From Zygnema cylindricum (Eukaryota; Streptophyta; Zygnematophyceae; Zygnematales; Zygnemataceae): 64,000 nt of DNA. A program made the translations under genes and the position numbers. Within the stretch, counting starts at the first letter, position 1, and the number at the start of each line of letters is the position of its first letter. Below the pieces are notes generated by a model. That model saw only the letters and a list, made by a program, of their open reading frames with translations. It searched no databases and was not told the origin of the DNA. This document shows positions 38,057-52,828 of the stretch, piece after piece. The stretch lies in NCBI GenBank assembly GCA_037447655.1, contig JBBHKE010002024.1, positions 124,001 through 188,000 on the forward strand, written 5' to 3'.

Positions 38057-39071
38057 CCTAGTTGTTCAATACGCGCGTTTTTTTTCATTTTTTCCAGTTT
38101 TTACGTATTGTACGTGACTTTTCAAAAATACGCAAAAAAACGTCTACTGTAAAATGAAACTGCCATTTCACGGAAACTAATAATCTAACTAATAATCAAA
38201 AGATTATAACTGTAAGATTTTTTACGGAAACTGTAAGGTAGTTTACAAAAAAGATTCGATGCACGTATCCGTACTTTATGTTCAGTAAACCGAACAGAAT
38301 GTACATGGATTGTACGGAATATAATGTGACGTCTACAAACATTTAAAAAAAGAGACGTTGCGACGTCACACTATTTGAGCGTCGTGATTCTAATTTTGTA
38401 CGGGCGTCTTCTTCAAATTTAAAAAAGAAGCTGCCATTATTACTTGAACAGCTGAACACGAAAAATCACAGAAGACGCCATTACCGACGCCACGACAGTA
38501 CACCGTGAATCGTTATTAGCCTTATGTACGCTATATCGGCACCCCAAAATTTTGACATTGATACCTAGAATATAATAGGTTACACTATTTAAGGACGTGG
38601 ACCATAATCTGCCACGTATCCTAGCACTAAATTAGAATGAATGACGCTAATCTTTTCTTTACACTAATAATTTCTATACGCTAATAACAATTCAAGGTGT
38701 AGTTAGTAAACAGTCGTTGAAACAGTTGACGAAAAATAATAGTAAAAACGCATTTCACAAAATTCAAACTCGTGCCTGTGTACGTTGTCTAATATCCACC
38801 CGTATACTCGTCCTTAACCAGTTGATGTAGATATTTCGATACATACATGGGGTGTGATAATAATTTAATTATATATTGTTTTTCACCGCTCATTTAACGG
38901 AAAGCGTACAAACTGCGGTACATGTTCAATTCAATTTTTTTTAAATGTACGGATTTATACGGAAAAAATTCATTCACATTTTTTACGATTTTTTCAAATC
39001 GACCTCTCCAGTTTCTACGTATTGTACGCGCGCGCTCGAAACGTGCTTAAAACACGTTTTGAACAACTATG
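38057..39071. mobile_element. hAT-like repeat region, decayed, with nested MITE
   Basis: Left end CCTAGTTGTTCA and right end TGAACAACTATG resemble the termini of the 7039-7520 element, and interior words (TACGGAAACTGTA, GTAAACCGAACAG) are shared. Flanking 8-mers do not match, so this may be two partial copies. It contains the complete MITE 38501-38699. Confidence 0.55.
38501..38699. mobile_element. TA-inserted MITE, CACCG...GGTG family
   Basis: 199 bp with TA at 38499-38500 and 38700-38701. Ends CACCGTGAATCGTTATTAG and CTAATAACAATTCAAGGTG. Same interior as the 63301-63499 copy in the opposite orientation, including AAGGACGTGGACCATAATCT followed by GCCACGT. Confidence 0.88.
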
Positions 39072-39155
39072 AATATGGGTCTTAAGGTCATATTGTATGT
39101 TTTGCTTACAATAGGCATATTGTATGGGCCTACTTTCACCTACTTTTGAACTATG
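39072..39155 (+). repeat. 84-bp dispersed repeat
   Basis: Nearly identical to the reverse complement of 58225-58312, including AATATGGGTCTTAAGGTCAT and CCTACTTTCACCTACTTTTG. It contains facing CATACAATA/TATTGTATG words, so it can fold. Confidence 0.85.
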
Positions 39156-39159
39156 TTTT

Positions 39160-39339
39160 TTTAGCCACTTAAAACATTTTTTATCCGTACACACTTCTCG
39201 GATTTCTGACGGTTGCGATTGAAAGGTGACATTCTCAGCTTCCGATTGGCGGTTTCGACCTGAAAATCCGACAATTGTGTACGGATAAAAGATGTTTTAA
39301 GTGGCGAAAAAAATATCAGCACTATTGCGATACACGGTG
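39160..39339. mobile_element. MITE with subterminal inverted repeats, left end lost
   Basis: Same interior as 35951-36165 (GCCACTTAAAACAT, CCGTACACACTT, AAGATGTTTTAAGTGG). Right end CTATTGCGATACACGGTG followed by TA. The left CACCG end is missing. Confidence 0.75.
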
Positions 39340-39879
39340 TACCGTAACTTCCCCATCCTCCGTCGATCCCGGTGGGCAAGATTCGGAAAAAAGGGATCGT
39401 TACCGCGAGAGCAGATCGACGGATGGATTTTTTTCCACGTTGTAACGCCACAGTCAAACACGTTCACCGACTAAAAGTGAGTGAGGTTAAACGTGAGTTT
39501 AAACAGTTGCGGGCTCCAAGTCAAAAAAAAATACCAAGGATCTCGACCTATGGCAACTCCCAAAAACCGAATTCCCTGTCGTATTCTGTACGGTCTCGAT
39601 CTTATGAGAGCCACAAAGCAAAAGGACGTTGTCGGGCTCGAGAGCGCAGCCGCGGTAGCACAGCCGGCCAGATTCGGCCGGGTGATTAAAAAAATAAAAA
39701 AATCGGGTACGGTCGGGTAAGCAGAAAACGAAAAAAAACAAGGGAGGCTGAACCCTAAACCAAAGAGTAGGTAAACTACTTGCAAGCCAATCTCCAAAAC
39801 TAGAGCTCGCACAATAGAGTACACAAGCACGCTGTAAGATAAGTGAAATTTATTAAGGAAACTCCTTGAGAGAAACTCA

Positions 39880-39960
39880 GATGGCGAGAGATAGGGAGAG
39901 AGGGAGAGGGAGAAAGAGGCAGAGAGAGGGAGAGGGAGAGAGGGAGAGGAAGAGAGTAGT
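39880..39960 (+). repeat. Purine microsatellite
   Basis: GAGAGGGAGAGGGAGAAAGA-type repeat within the retroelement relic region. Confidence 0.8.
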
Positions 39961-40189
39961 GGAACGAGCTCATCATGAAGTAATCTTTTGACACTATGCA
40001 GGTTGGCTCCCAATTGAAGAAGGAAATAAATGGCATATTTGCCACTGCAATAAGAGGATGCAATAGAACATGCTTTTTTCCAAAAAAAATTGTGGAAAGG
40101 GAGATCACCTTCCAAGTAAAGAATGAGGATGAGGACAAAAAAAAGCCTGTTGACATCCAAGGAAGGAGAGAGAGGATAGTCGAGCAGAT

Positions 40190-40800
40190 GAAACATCAAC
40201 TCCCTAAAGTAATTATTATTAGCTAGGAATGAAGCCTAACCCAATAGCCGAGACGGGACAATATGCATATATTCCACCCGCAAAGTTCAATTTTTGAACT
40301 TTTTCCTCTCAATCAAGCAAATATTGGAAGATGGCGAAGGTATGATTGTCGCAAGTCGGGAGAGATGAAACAAATGAAGTATGTGAAAGGCGATTTGTAA
40401 AACACCAGAGAAGAGATATGCGGCGTTAAATAGGCAAAATCCGGTCATGGAGTTTGGGGATGTCTTCCAAGAGAGATAGGTTAACTTGAAAGGTTGAACC
40501 AAATAATTATGTGATGAAGAAGGAAGTACACCGTGTATCGCTATTAGTGTTACTAGTAGCGATACATGGTGTAGAGTCCACCGGACATCCCAACATGAGA
40601 ATGCTCTCGAAAGGAGGTATTTGAAAATCGTGGGGAGGTTTGAAGGAAGAAGGAAGGTTGGGAGGTGACCAAACAATACACTTAGATGGTTAAATTGACA
40701 TGTTACGTTATGTCACGGCTCTTTAGATTGACTCAAGTTGCGAGTCATCAACTTCTTAAAGGGAAAGGGAAAAAGGGAAAGCGGAAGCATAATTCCCCAA
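40190..40800 (-). pseudogene. Second reverse-transcriptase-element relic
   Basis: Minus-strand reading matches the segment after the RT domain of the 25.7-26.6 kb element: the GGTGAC..A..AATACACTTRGAYGGTT words are shared, and blocks such as PPSNLPSSFKPP, then LMLGCPVDS, then LSLLEDIPKLHDR keep the family order. Stops and frame changes are present. A 43-bp MITE (40529-40571) sits inside it. Confidence 0.5.
40529..40571. mobile_element. 43-bp TIR-only MITE
   Basis: Starts CACCGTGTATCGCTATTAG and ends TAGTAGCGATACATGGTG, with only a few bases between the two ends. Flanked by TA at 40527-40528 and 40572-40573. It is the family's termini with no interior. Confidence 0.85.
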
Positions 40801-41700
40801 TGCATGGAAATGAGCTATGACAATTTTTTGTAGCGGTACAAATATTTTCAAAACGAAAGATTGCCGACGTGTCTATCTGGATATGCAAACAACAATTGGA
40901 AAATTATTACAGACCCAAATTGATTTTAGTATAACTACAATGTTTTCACTTATACCAGGGTCATTGGTAAAATACAACAAAATGCCAAACGTTTCTTTTC
41001 TCTCAAATGCTTGTCAAAATGCATAAATGTCAAAAAGGTGTTATTCCCATACGAAGGCGCGACAAACTCTAAAAAACACACTAAATATGGTACACAGCAA
41101 TTTTCAGCTCCAGTTGAAACTCCAAGGAAATGTAAGAGGATCGCAACTAAACAAAATCCCATCCAGATAGTATTTTTTCCAATAACAAATAAAAGGGAAA
41201 AACAACGATAAACAAAATAAACAATTGCTTTACAATTTTCCTCTTTTTTACTTCACCCACTCTTTCATTAGGGCACTTGCCACTTCTTCCCATCTCTTAG
41301 CAGTAGAACCCTCTAGCACGGTTTATGTGTTTTTTCGAGACGTGGCACGGTTTATGAGTTATTTCGAGATGCCTTGCACCTCGTGTCGGTTGCCAGGGGC
41401 TTTGATATGTTAGTTTCTTTCCCGGTGTTTTCCATTTTTAGTTTATTTACTTCCGCGTACTATTTTGCAGTTTCGTTTTGGTTTTTCCCTTCCTTCGGTT
41501 TTCCTGTACTGATTTGGTTTACTGTCGCGCTTTCTTACTGAAGCTTAGTGTTATTACTCTTTTTTAGTATATGAAGGCTACACCTTTAATCTGTTGTTGA
41601 TATTTTTATAGTATTGTTGGTCAATAAATTATTTTTTTATTGGTATCCTAAATCCAGACATCACTTAAGTGATGTCAAATTGCAGACCAGCTATGCAAAA
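40801..41700. other. Spacer with retroelement 3' tail
   Basis: 41430-41560 (+) is the shared tail (CAGTTTCGTTTTGGTTTTTC, GGTTTACTGTCGCGCTTTC). Small open frames upstream are not recognised. Confidence 0.5.
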
Positions 41701-41703
41701 CTA

Positions 41704-41896
41704 CACCGATCATCGTTATTAGCGTTAAAGATTTATTTGTGTTAATGCAAAATTAGAATTAATAATACAAATTTAGTGCAAGGAGACGTGGCAGATTGTA
41801 GTCCACGTCCTTAAATACTGTCGTTAACTCCATTTTGTGATTTATGGCCAAAAGATGTCGCAACCGAATTAGTGTTATTAACACTGATGAGCGGTG
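41704..41896. mobile_element. TA-inserted MITE, GGAGACGTGGCAG interior subtype
   Basis: 193 bp with TA on both sides. Ends CACCGATCATCGTTATTAG and ACACTGATGAGCGGTG. The middle carries GACGTGGCAG...TAGTCCACGTC, an imperfect palindrome. Sister copy at 51528-51724. Confidence 0.82.
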
Positions 41897-42534
41897 TAGT
41901 CATACGGACAAAGTTTCAGGTCTGGATAAGAGAATCTACCAAAAGATACCAAAAGACTGTGAACGATAATCTGTTTCGTGGGTTTTCTACTGTACCTTTA
42001 CAGGGTTTTCCCTCATCTTACAATGAGACGAAATCTGGTCGATATTCGGGTAAAAATAGTAAAAAGCTTTCTTTAGCTCTTGTTGCCTTAAGTGTGGGCT
42101 TTTAGATGAAGAGATTGTAAATCCGTGACTCCTGCTTACAATTCTGCTTGGGGAGTTGATGATAGGATGATAAGTATACGGTGATAATTTTCTATAAAGG
42201 CGTGTGTTCACAAGGAAAATACTCATCAATTTATTGACCTTGGCAATTCAAAAACTGTGGCTTCTGGTAACAAGTTGTGACGCATGTTGACGCAAGGATG
42301 TCCGGAATTACAACTTACTACATAGATTGGTGTGGAACATGTACATTTGGGTTGTTTTTTTAAGTCAACGGTGTCGATCGTCTCGCGATGTAACCTAAAC
42401 AGCTGAACTGAACTGAACTTGTAGACAGCCTGGCTGCTTTGTATTTTACCACAAATGGAGTTATCATCCTGCTTTCAGATTCATAATTGACTGTTGAAAT
42501 CTTAAAGTTGCATATAAAATCGCACTAAATCCTT

Positions 42535-42690
42535 CGATACTTTGGAGCAAGACTTTATTAAAAAGCGCGATGGTAAACCGTCTGAGGTTCTGAGTCCACT
42601 GGGAACAAATAAGGGCGGCAACGCCAAAACTGAAAAACTACATGTGGAGGCAAGCGGACAAAAGGGAAAAGCAAGGTGAATAAAACGAAA
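42535..42690 (-). repeat. Retroelement 3'-end fragment
   Basis: On the minus strand it reads CAGTTTTGGCGTTGCCG, TTGTTCCCAGTGGACTCAGA, GGTTTACCATCGCGCTTTTT and AATAAAGT. This is the best-preserved copy of the shared tail. Confidence 0.65.
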
Positions 42691-42716
42691 ACACACAAAA
42701 AAACAGGGATGGTATA

Positions 42717-42919
42717 CCGTGCACTGCTATTAGTGTCCATGTTTTTTTTTTCTGCTTAAAACATCTTTCCTCTGTGCACACTTGTCTAATCTTCGATTGG
42801 AGACTGCTGAGAGCCTTACCTTTCAATCAAAACCGTCGAATTAATGATAAGAAAAGCATGCACGGAGAAAAGATGGTCCGAGTGTCGAAAATGAGATTAA
42901 CACTAATAGCAATACACTG
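42717..42919. mobile_element. MITE with subterminal inverted repeats, worn
   Basis: Interior shared with 35951-36165 (TTAAAACATCTTTCCTCTG, TGCACGGAGAAAAGATG). Ends ACCGTGCACTGCTATTAGTG and CACTAATAGCAATACACTG. Confidence 0.7.
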
Positions 42920-43311
42920 TACTGTACTGCATTTTAGAACACATTCTAGAATTATTAGTCAAGGCAATTTTGTAAGAGCACAAAAAGTCATGTTTTGCCA
43001 TGTAGCTCATTATATAGGCCACTTACTCAAACAATCTTATTTACACTTGTTAAAATTTTGGGTAAAAAAAGCACTCATTTCTCGATATACTACGTTAAGT
43101 ATTCCTTACTTTCCTAAATGAGACCTAGATACGTCAAGCACATCGTCACATCTTCAGTCTGTTAAACTATCGCATTTTGTGATACTCTTCATACGTTTTT
43201 TCCATTCAGTATGAGAGTATGAGTAAGACTTTCTCGTTTTTTGCCTCAATAATCAACACTACGTAATTTATCTATGGGACACTTTATTAACTCACTGATA
43301 TACATTCATGT

Positions 43312-43515
43312 AGAGCGTATCATTAATAGCATCAATGATTCTTTTTCTCCCCTTTTAGATAAGCTTTTCCGCGTTCACACCTTTAGGTCTATTAATCTGA
43401 TGGTTTCGATGGGAAAGTACAGTTTTTACCTTCCGAATGGTGGTCTCCAAATGAAAATTAGACATGTGCGAAAGTTCATTTAAATGGCGAAAAAAACATT
43501 AACCCTAATAACCGT
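43312..43515. mobile_element. Highly worn MITE of the same subtype
   Basis: Retains TTAATAGCATC at the left, CGTTCACAC in the middle, and AAATGGCGAAAAAAACATTA and CCTAATAACCGTACA at the right, in the order seen in 35951-36165. Confidence 0.5.
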
Positions 43516-43583
43516 ACACTTATACTTGATGCTAGCTGCCATTAAATCTTACAAGAGCATCTACATCAGTGCATTTATCTCTA

Positions 43584-43802
43584 CACCGCCCATCTTTATT
43601 AAGAGTTAAAACATTTTTCAGGCAGTCAAAAGAGTTTTAACTCTGTAATGGACCGTTGGATTTTTTCCCGAGGCAAGCAATCGAAAGGTGGTAGGCTTAC
43701 CTTTCAATCGTGACGTCACAATTGAAAATCAGAAAAATATGCGGCGAGAAAAACAGCTTTAGCTGCGCGAAAAATGTTTAACTCTACTAGCGATGGGCGG
43801 TG
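43584..43802. mobile_element. TA-inserted MITE, CACCG...GGTG family
   Basis: 219 bp with TA at 43582-43583 and 43803-43804. Ends CACCGCCCATCTTTATTAAG and CTACTAGCGATGGGCGGTG. The middle carries facing ACCTTTC-type words. No coding capacity. Confidence 0.82.
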
Positions 43803-44493
43803 TAGTATATTTCAATCCGAGTGAAACATACACAAAAATTCAGAATTCAAAATTAAGAATTCAAAAATGTCAAAAATGACACTGAGTGGAGTGTGAAACA
43901 GATGACATTTGACACAGACACCTTTTATTTACACTAATAACATGCTCAATATCTTGTCAATTATTCGATGATAACCACTTTTTTGTTTAGTTTACAATGC
44001 GAAGCAAAAAGTTGTACACGTTGAAGAGTGCAAAACACTCGACTTACCCATTTCCAAACCAACGTGATAGAAAACAAATGCATAAGCAAATTACATTCCA
44101 AAATGCAAGTTTCCCAACCAAAAAGGTGGAAATTGCCAATATTGGAGCACAATATTTACCTTTCTTAGACTACACTACTCAAACTGAACACTTTCTGAGA
44201 TCGATCCTAAAAAACCAATAAAAACTAGCACAATGCTGCCAATAACACAAAACTTTACCTGGACTATTTTAATGTGGATAAGAAACACATACTTCCATAC
44301 TGAAAACAACTCATCTTTTCTCTCCTGTTTATACTGTTCCCAGTACAATACAATACGAGGCTTTGTACTCACAGCAACTACTGGAAACCTGGCCAGTATA
44401 CTCTAATAAATTGCCACAAAGGAAAGCCTTGAAAGGGTAGGTTTTCAAACGTGATCTTCTCATGACTTGAAAAAAAAACCTTTTTTGAACCTC

Positions 44494-47953
<3,460 letters not shown>

Positions 47954-48295
47954 TGTTATTACTTTTATCCCAATTCCTTTACTACACTATAATTATTACT
48001 ATCCCAATACCTTTAATACACTAAACAATCTATAAAAGATTTTCATTAAATTCTAGGGTAAACACATAATTCAGTGTGGAACAAGGTCATCATAGAGATA
48101 GAAAATGAGAGAGGAAAAAGGGTCCACTCAGGCCAACCTATTTTTATACCTTAAATAAGAATGGGCTAAACCACATTTTCAGAACACAAGAAACAAATTA
48201 CAGAGAACAGTTCACTATTAGACTCATAAAAAAAAACTTAAGCTTCTGCTCTTTCAAGAACTTCATTGAATGGAATCATCGGACATCAAATCCAG

Positions 48296-48325
48296 ACCTC
48301 TCCCTCTCCCTCTCCCTCTCCCTCT

Positions 48326-48356
<31 letters not shown>

Positions 48357-49690
48357 CCCTCTCCCTCTCCCTCTCCCTCATCCCCTCTCCCTCTCCTCCC
48401 CTCTCCCTATCCCCTCCCCTCTCCCTCTCCCTCTCCCTCTCCCTCTCCCTCCTCCCACTCCCCTCTCTCCCTCTCCCTCTCCCTCACCCTCTCCCTCTCC
48501 CTCTCCCTCTCCCTCTCCCTCTTCCTCTCCCTCTCCCTCTCCCTCTCACCTCTCCCTCTCCCCTCTCACCTCCCCTCTCCCCTCCCTCTCCCTCTCCTCT
48601 TCTCCTCCCCTCTCCCTCTCCCTCTCTCCCCTCTCCCTCTCCCTCTCCCTCTCCTCTCCCTCTCCCTCTCCCTCTCCCTCTCCCTCCTCCTCTCCTCTCC
48701 CTCTCCCTCTCCCTCTCTCCTCTCCCTCTCCCTCTCCCTCTCCCTCTCCCTCTCCCTCTCCCTCTCCCTCTCCCTCTCCCTCTCCCTCTCCCTCTCCTCT
48801 CCCTCTCCCTCTCCCTCTCCCTCTCCCTCTCCCCTCTCCCTCTCCCTCTCCCTCTCCCTCTCCCTCTCCCTCTCCCTCTCCCTCTCCCTCTCCTCTCGCC
48901 TCTCCCTCTCCCTCTCCCCTCTCCCCTCTCCCTCTCCCTCTCCCTCTCTCCCTCTCCCTCTCCTCTCCCTCTCCCTCTCACCCCTCTCCCCTCTCCCCTC
49001 TCCCTCTCCCTCTCCCTCTCCCTCTCCCTCTCCCTCTCCCTCTCCCTCTCCCTCTCCCTCTCCCTCTCCCTCTCCCTCTCCCTCTCCTCCTCCCTCTCCC
49101 TCTCCCTCCTCCCTCTCCCTCTCCCTCTCCCTCTCCCCTCTCCCTCTCCCCTCTCCCTCTCCCTCTCCCTCTCCCTCTCCCTCTCCCTCTCCCTCTCCCT
49201 CTCCCCTCTCCCTCTCCCTCTCCCTCTCCCCTCTCCCTCTCCCTCCCTCTCCCTCTCCCTCTCCCTCTCCCCTCCTCCCTCTCCCTCTCCCTCTCCCTCT
49301 CCCTCTCCCTACTCCCTCTCCTCTCCCTCTCCCTCTCCCCTCTCCCCTCCTCCCTCTCCCTCTCCCCTCTCCCTCTCTCCCTCCTCCCTCTCCCTCTCCC
49401 TCTCCCTCTCCCTCTCCCTCTCCCTCTCCCTCTCCCTCTCCTCCCTCTCCCTCTCCCTCTCCCTCTTCCCTCTCCCTCTCCCTCTCCCTCTCCCTCCTCT
49501 CCCTCTACCTCTCCCCCCTATCCCCCTTTACCCCTCTCGCCCTCCCTCCCTCCCTCCCTCCCTCCCACCCCTCCCTCCCTCCCTCCCTCCCTCCCTCCCT
49601 CCCACCCTCCCTCCCTCTCTCTCTCCCTCCTCTCCATCGCTTCCTCTATCACGCCCTTCATCTTTTCCTTCCTCTCTCCCCCTCTAATTC
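48296..49690 (+). repeat. 1.4-kb CCCTCT hexanucleotide array
   Basis: Nearly pure (CTCCCT)n on the plus strand with scattered one- or two-base slips, grading into CCCT-type repeats after 49540. Long Leu/Ser/Pro frames across it (48266-49907) are products of composition. It is not the plant telomere repeat CCCTAAA. Confidence 0.95.
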
Positions 49691-49763
49691 CCTCCTCGCA
49701 TCCCTTTCTCCCTCCCTCCCCTCCTTGTTATTGACGTACGTGAAACATGGCAATCGATATCCA

Positions 49764-49927
49764 TGGCCGTACTGTTTTTTTTTTTTTTTTTTTTTAAACA
49801 TGATTACTGTCGGCGCGTCAAGATTCTCCAAACTTTTGGGCAACAATGTCGACCGTCCTATTATGAGTTTTCGAAGCAAAAGGACATTCTATCCAGTGTC
49901 TAGCTAGTCTCCTCAGGGAGGAGACTA
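49764..49927 (+). repeat. Hairpin-bearing dispersed module, first copy
   Basis: Starts GCCGTACTG with a T-run, then CATGATTACTGTCGGCGCGT and CAAACTTTTGGGCAACAATG, ending in a perfect hairpin TAGTCTCCTC-AGG-GAGGAGACTA (49905-49927). A sister copy at 58747-58937 aligns over the whole length with a different hairpin sequence. Confidence 0.75.
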
Positions 49928-50882
49928 ACTACACCGCCAATCGCAATTAGCGTAGATGTTATAGTTCCAAATTTCCCCCACTTATTATCCTCTCCCCTTC
50001 CAATGGATACCTTCATTCTCATAGCTCTCCCTCCCTCCCTCCCTCCCTCCCTCCCAACACTGCAACTCTCACTCTCCTCTCCATCCCTATCCCATCGCCT
50101 CCTTCTTTCCTTCATTTAAACCCCTAGCTCCTCCTCACTCACTATAACCAGACCCTGTAAGCCCTCTTCTTTCCATAATTCCTTTTTCCCCTCCCCTCTT
50201 TTAAACCATCTCCCATATCTGGCTCCAAAACGCCTCCCTCCTCATCACAACCCCCCACCTCCCTTGCCCCTCCTTCCTCTCCTCCCCTCTATCTCGGCTT
50301 TCCCACCTCCTCCCTCCGTCCCCCTCCTCTCCTCTAACCCCCCACCTCCCCTCTCTCCCCCCTCCTCCCTTCCCTCCCCCTCCATCGAAAAAGTTCTACA
50401 TACCTAAAGGCGAATTGGTACAAAATTTTCTTCTCTCAATTTGTCGTTTCTCTAACAACGTGACGTCACCTTGCAGAGCAAAATATCTGCCCGGATTAAA
50501 AAAAAAACTTTCCCAAGAGTAAAACCTCAAGAATTGTTTCCAAAGAAGGTAAAAAAAAAAAAAAAAAAAAGAGAGAGAGAAAATAAGGGAAAGAAAAAGA
50601 AGCAACCGCACTAACAGTAGAAACACATTTTCAGATTTTTTTTTTTTTTCCAAAAATATGAAAATTTCCATCGTTTTCCAGCTGTTTCCAGTATAAAAAA
50701 CACAACTTTCTCTCTCTCTCTCTCCTTCTCTCTCTCTCTCTCTCCCCCTCTCCCTCTCCCTCTCCCTCCCTCTCCCTACCTCCCCCGCCCTTTTTTATCC
50801 TTTATATGTTTTCTTTTCTACTGTACTTTAAAATTTTCATTTCTTTTCTACCTTTCCAAATAAGCATTTAAAGAATTCTAAC
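49928..50882. other. Spacer with solo MITE end and polypyrimidine tracts
   Basis: TACACCGCCAATCGCAATTA at 49931-49950 is a lone left end of the CACCG family; no right end was found. 50030-50060, 50270-50390 and 50708-50790 are CCCTC/CTCT tracts. No gene recognised. Confidence 0.5.
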
Positions 50883-51013
50883 CTAAATTTGGGCTTCATG
50901 ACGAATGTAGCATTTCCAATTTTAGGGTTGGAGGAACATCCATGGGAGGTCAGCGCCAGCCATGGCTGACAGAGATCCACGTGTGACACATTGGAGGAGA
51001 GAAAGGGCGCCAT
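50883..51013 (-). CDS. Candidate first exon with transit peptide
   Basis: Minus-strand ATG at 51011-51013 (context GCCATGGCG) opens MAPFLSSNVSHVDLCQPWLA...PKIGNATFVMKPKF and meets a donor (TTTAG|gttaga). The composition suits a plastid transit peptide. It could be the missing 5' exon of the acetyltransferase: joined in phase 2 to an acceptor at 47910 it would read ...KPKF-R-QNREVKTYLWDSLRSG. That acceptor (cagag) is weak, and the intron would span the CCCTCT array. Otherwise it is a stray frame. Confidence 0.35.
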
Positions 51014-51527
51014 GGCAAACAATTCAACCCTAAAGTGAAAAGGAACTATTTCTGAGGTGCCTTTCTCGCTTTGTTTAATGAGAAATTGAGAATTTGCCGT
51101 CCGCCTACGTCAGTTAAAACGAGAAGACGCCATTCACGTACGGAAAGACGGCCGTCAGAAGTTCGAAACGTTTTGCACATGCAAGTTAAAACGCCGAAAG
51201 CAAACTTTCAAAGTTTCACGTTCGAAAATCCCGTTAGACGTTTTAAGCCTCGTTGATAGAGCTACTAGCCAGGATACACTAATTTGCACAGCTAATTTCT
51301 ACACACTGCATTCCCGGTTCTATTTAAAGTTTTAGACTTTTATAGATGCGAACTTCGTACTTTATCAGTTTACAGGACAACATATTGACTACAGTTGTAT
51401 GGAGACCTAATTCTGCTTTGGTACGTTCAATGTGGGGGAATTTCCCACAGCTTTACATTACAAATTGTAAATATCCCATTGTAAGAAAAATTGTAATTAT
51501 CCCGTTGTAAGTTTCACAATGGGAAGG

Positions 51528-51724
51528 TACTCATTGTTATTAGCGTTAAGGATTTATTAGTGTTAGTTTGAAATTAGAATGTATAATACCAATTTAGTGC
51601 AAGGAGATGTGGCAGATTGTAGTCCACGTCCTTAAATAATGCTGTTAACACTATTTTCTGACTTTAAGCCAGAAAAAGTCGCAACTGAATTAGTGTTATT
51701 AACGCTAACCACGATGGGCCGTGT
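51528..51724. mobile_element. MITE, GGAGACGTGGCAG interior subtype
   Basis: Interior nearly matches 41704-41896 (TAGTGCAAGGAGATGTGGCA, AGTCCACGTCCTTAAATA, TCGCAACTGAATTAGTGTTA). Left end shortened (tactcattgttattagcg); right end CCACGATGGGCCGTG with TA after it. Confidence 0.75.
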
Positions 51725-51739
51725 AGTCGACACATTTGA

Positions 51740-52828
51740 TCCATATATCTGAATTGCTGAATAGTTTTCATAAAAACTGCATCTAGTATCCATATTGTTA
51801 CAAACAGCTCATTGTCTTTGTTTTGTCAAAACATTAAACATGCTTCACAGTCCATTCAACACCTAGGATAATTGCCTTTTAGAGCCAAACACTTTTGGGT
51901 CTCGCGTATACATCATCATTAAGGAGCCTTCAAAATGTGTTTCAATTGTTTAGTGCCTTGCAATCGTTCTTTATTTTTATTCATTTGTTATTTGCTTTTT
52001 TTACCCATTTTTTCAAATTCCATTTATTGAAAAAAATTGTCTCACTAACTTCTTATGCTCCCAATTAAAGTGGATAACAACTTTTTTTTTTCTAATGTAT
52101 CGCTTTCCATCCTCCAAAACTAGACTATGAGTAAATGCCAAAATCTCCAGAAGGCAATTTTTGTGTGTTCCACATCATTTTTGTCATTTTTGTCGTTTTT
52201 GTCAAGCCACATAGTTCACACTTTTACACAAAAGAAAACCCAAGGTCATAAACCATACCAAAAAATGCATGCTCTTAAGTGTCTAACCATCGTGCAACAC
52301 AGAGCTTGAGCCCTTAATCAGTTTATCAACAAAAAAACAAAAGGGCATCAAAATTAACACAATCATTCTCAAAATGAACGACTGCACGTGTCAGCAAGGC
52401 ATCGCAGACAGCTCAGCTCTTATGAAAGAGTGATACGGGGAGGAAAGGGACGAAAGGGAGGGACCATAGGATGGGTGTTGGGAGAGGGGTGGAGAGGCAA
52501 TCTCACAAGGAAATTACCATCAGATTACAACTGCTCAAATTAAATAAGTAAATATGAACAAGAATTACAAGGAGGCTGCAGATGTAAGACTGGTCTATTT
52601 TCTTCACATTCTACATCATAGCATGTGGGTAAATTACAAAGCCTACACTATACACCAATAAATAAATAAATGAACAATTCAACTTGTGGTTAAACTATTT
52701 AACTGGCGACAAACTTGCACCAATATTTTTCGTCCGAGGTCATTTTGCACTACAATTGACGTGCATTCCCTCGACAAGCTTAACTTGAAAGCTTGTAAAC
52801 TATGTAATCTTGACTGAAACGGTCGTCC
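51740..52828. other. Spacer downstream of the oxidoreductase gene
   Basis: AT-rich, probably including the 3' UTR of the minus-strand oxidoreductase. No gene or repeat family recognised. Confidence 0.5.

Noticed and set aside
48296-49690. Possible telomere or interstitial telomeric repeat
   Set aside because: The unit is CCCTCT, not the plant CCCTAAA or a known variant, and genes continue on both sides.
48266-49907. Long Leu/Ser/Pro open frames of 473 and 545 residues, and an Arg/Glu/Gly frame opposite
   Set aside because: They are translations of the CCCTCT hexamer array; a six-base unit rarely creates stops. No start context, splice signal or domain supports them.
49764-49927. Helitron 3' end (hairpin followed by CTRR)
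   Set aside because: The hairpin is followed by ctaa only by overlapping its own arm, the sister copy lacks CTRR, and no 5' TC end was seen.
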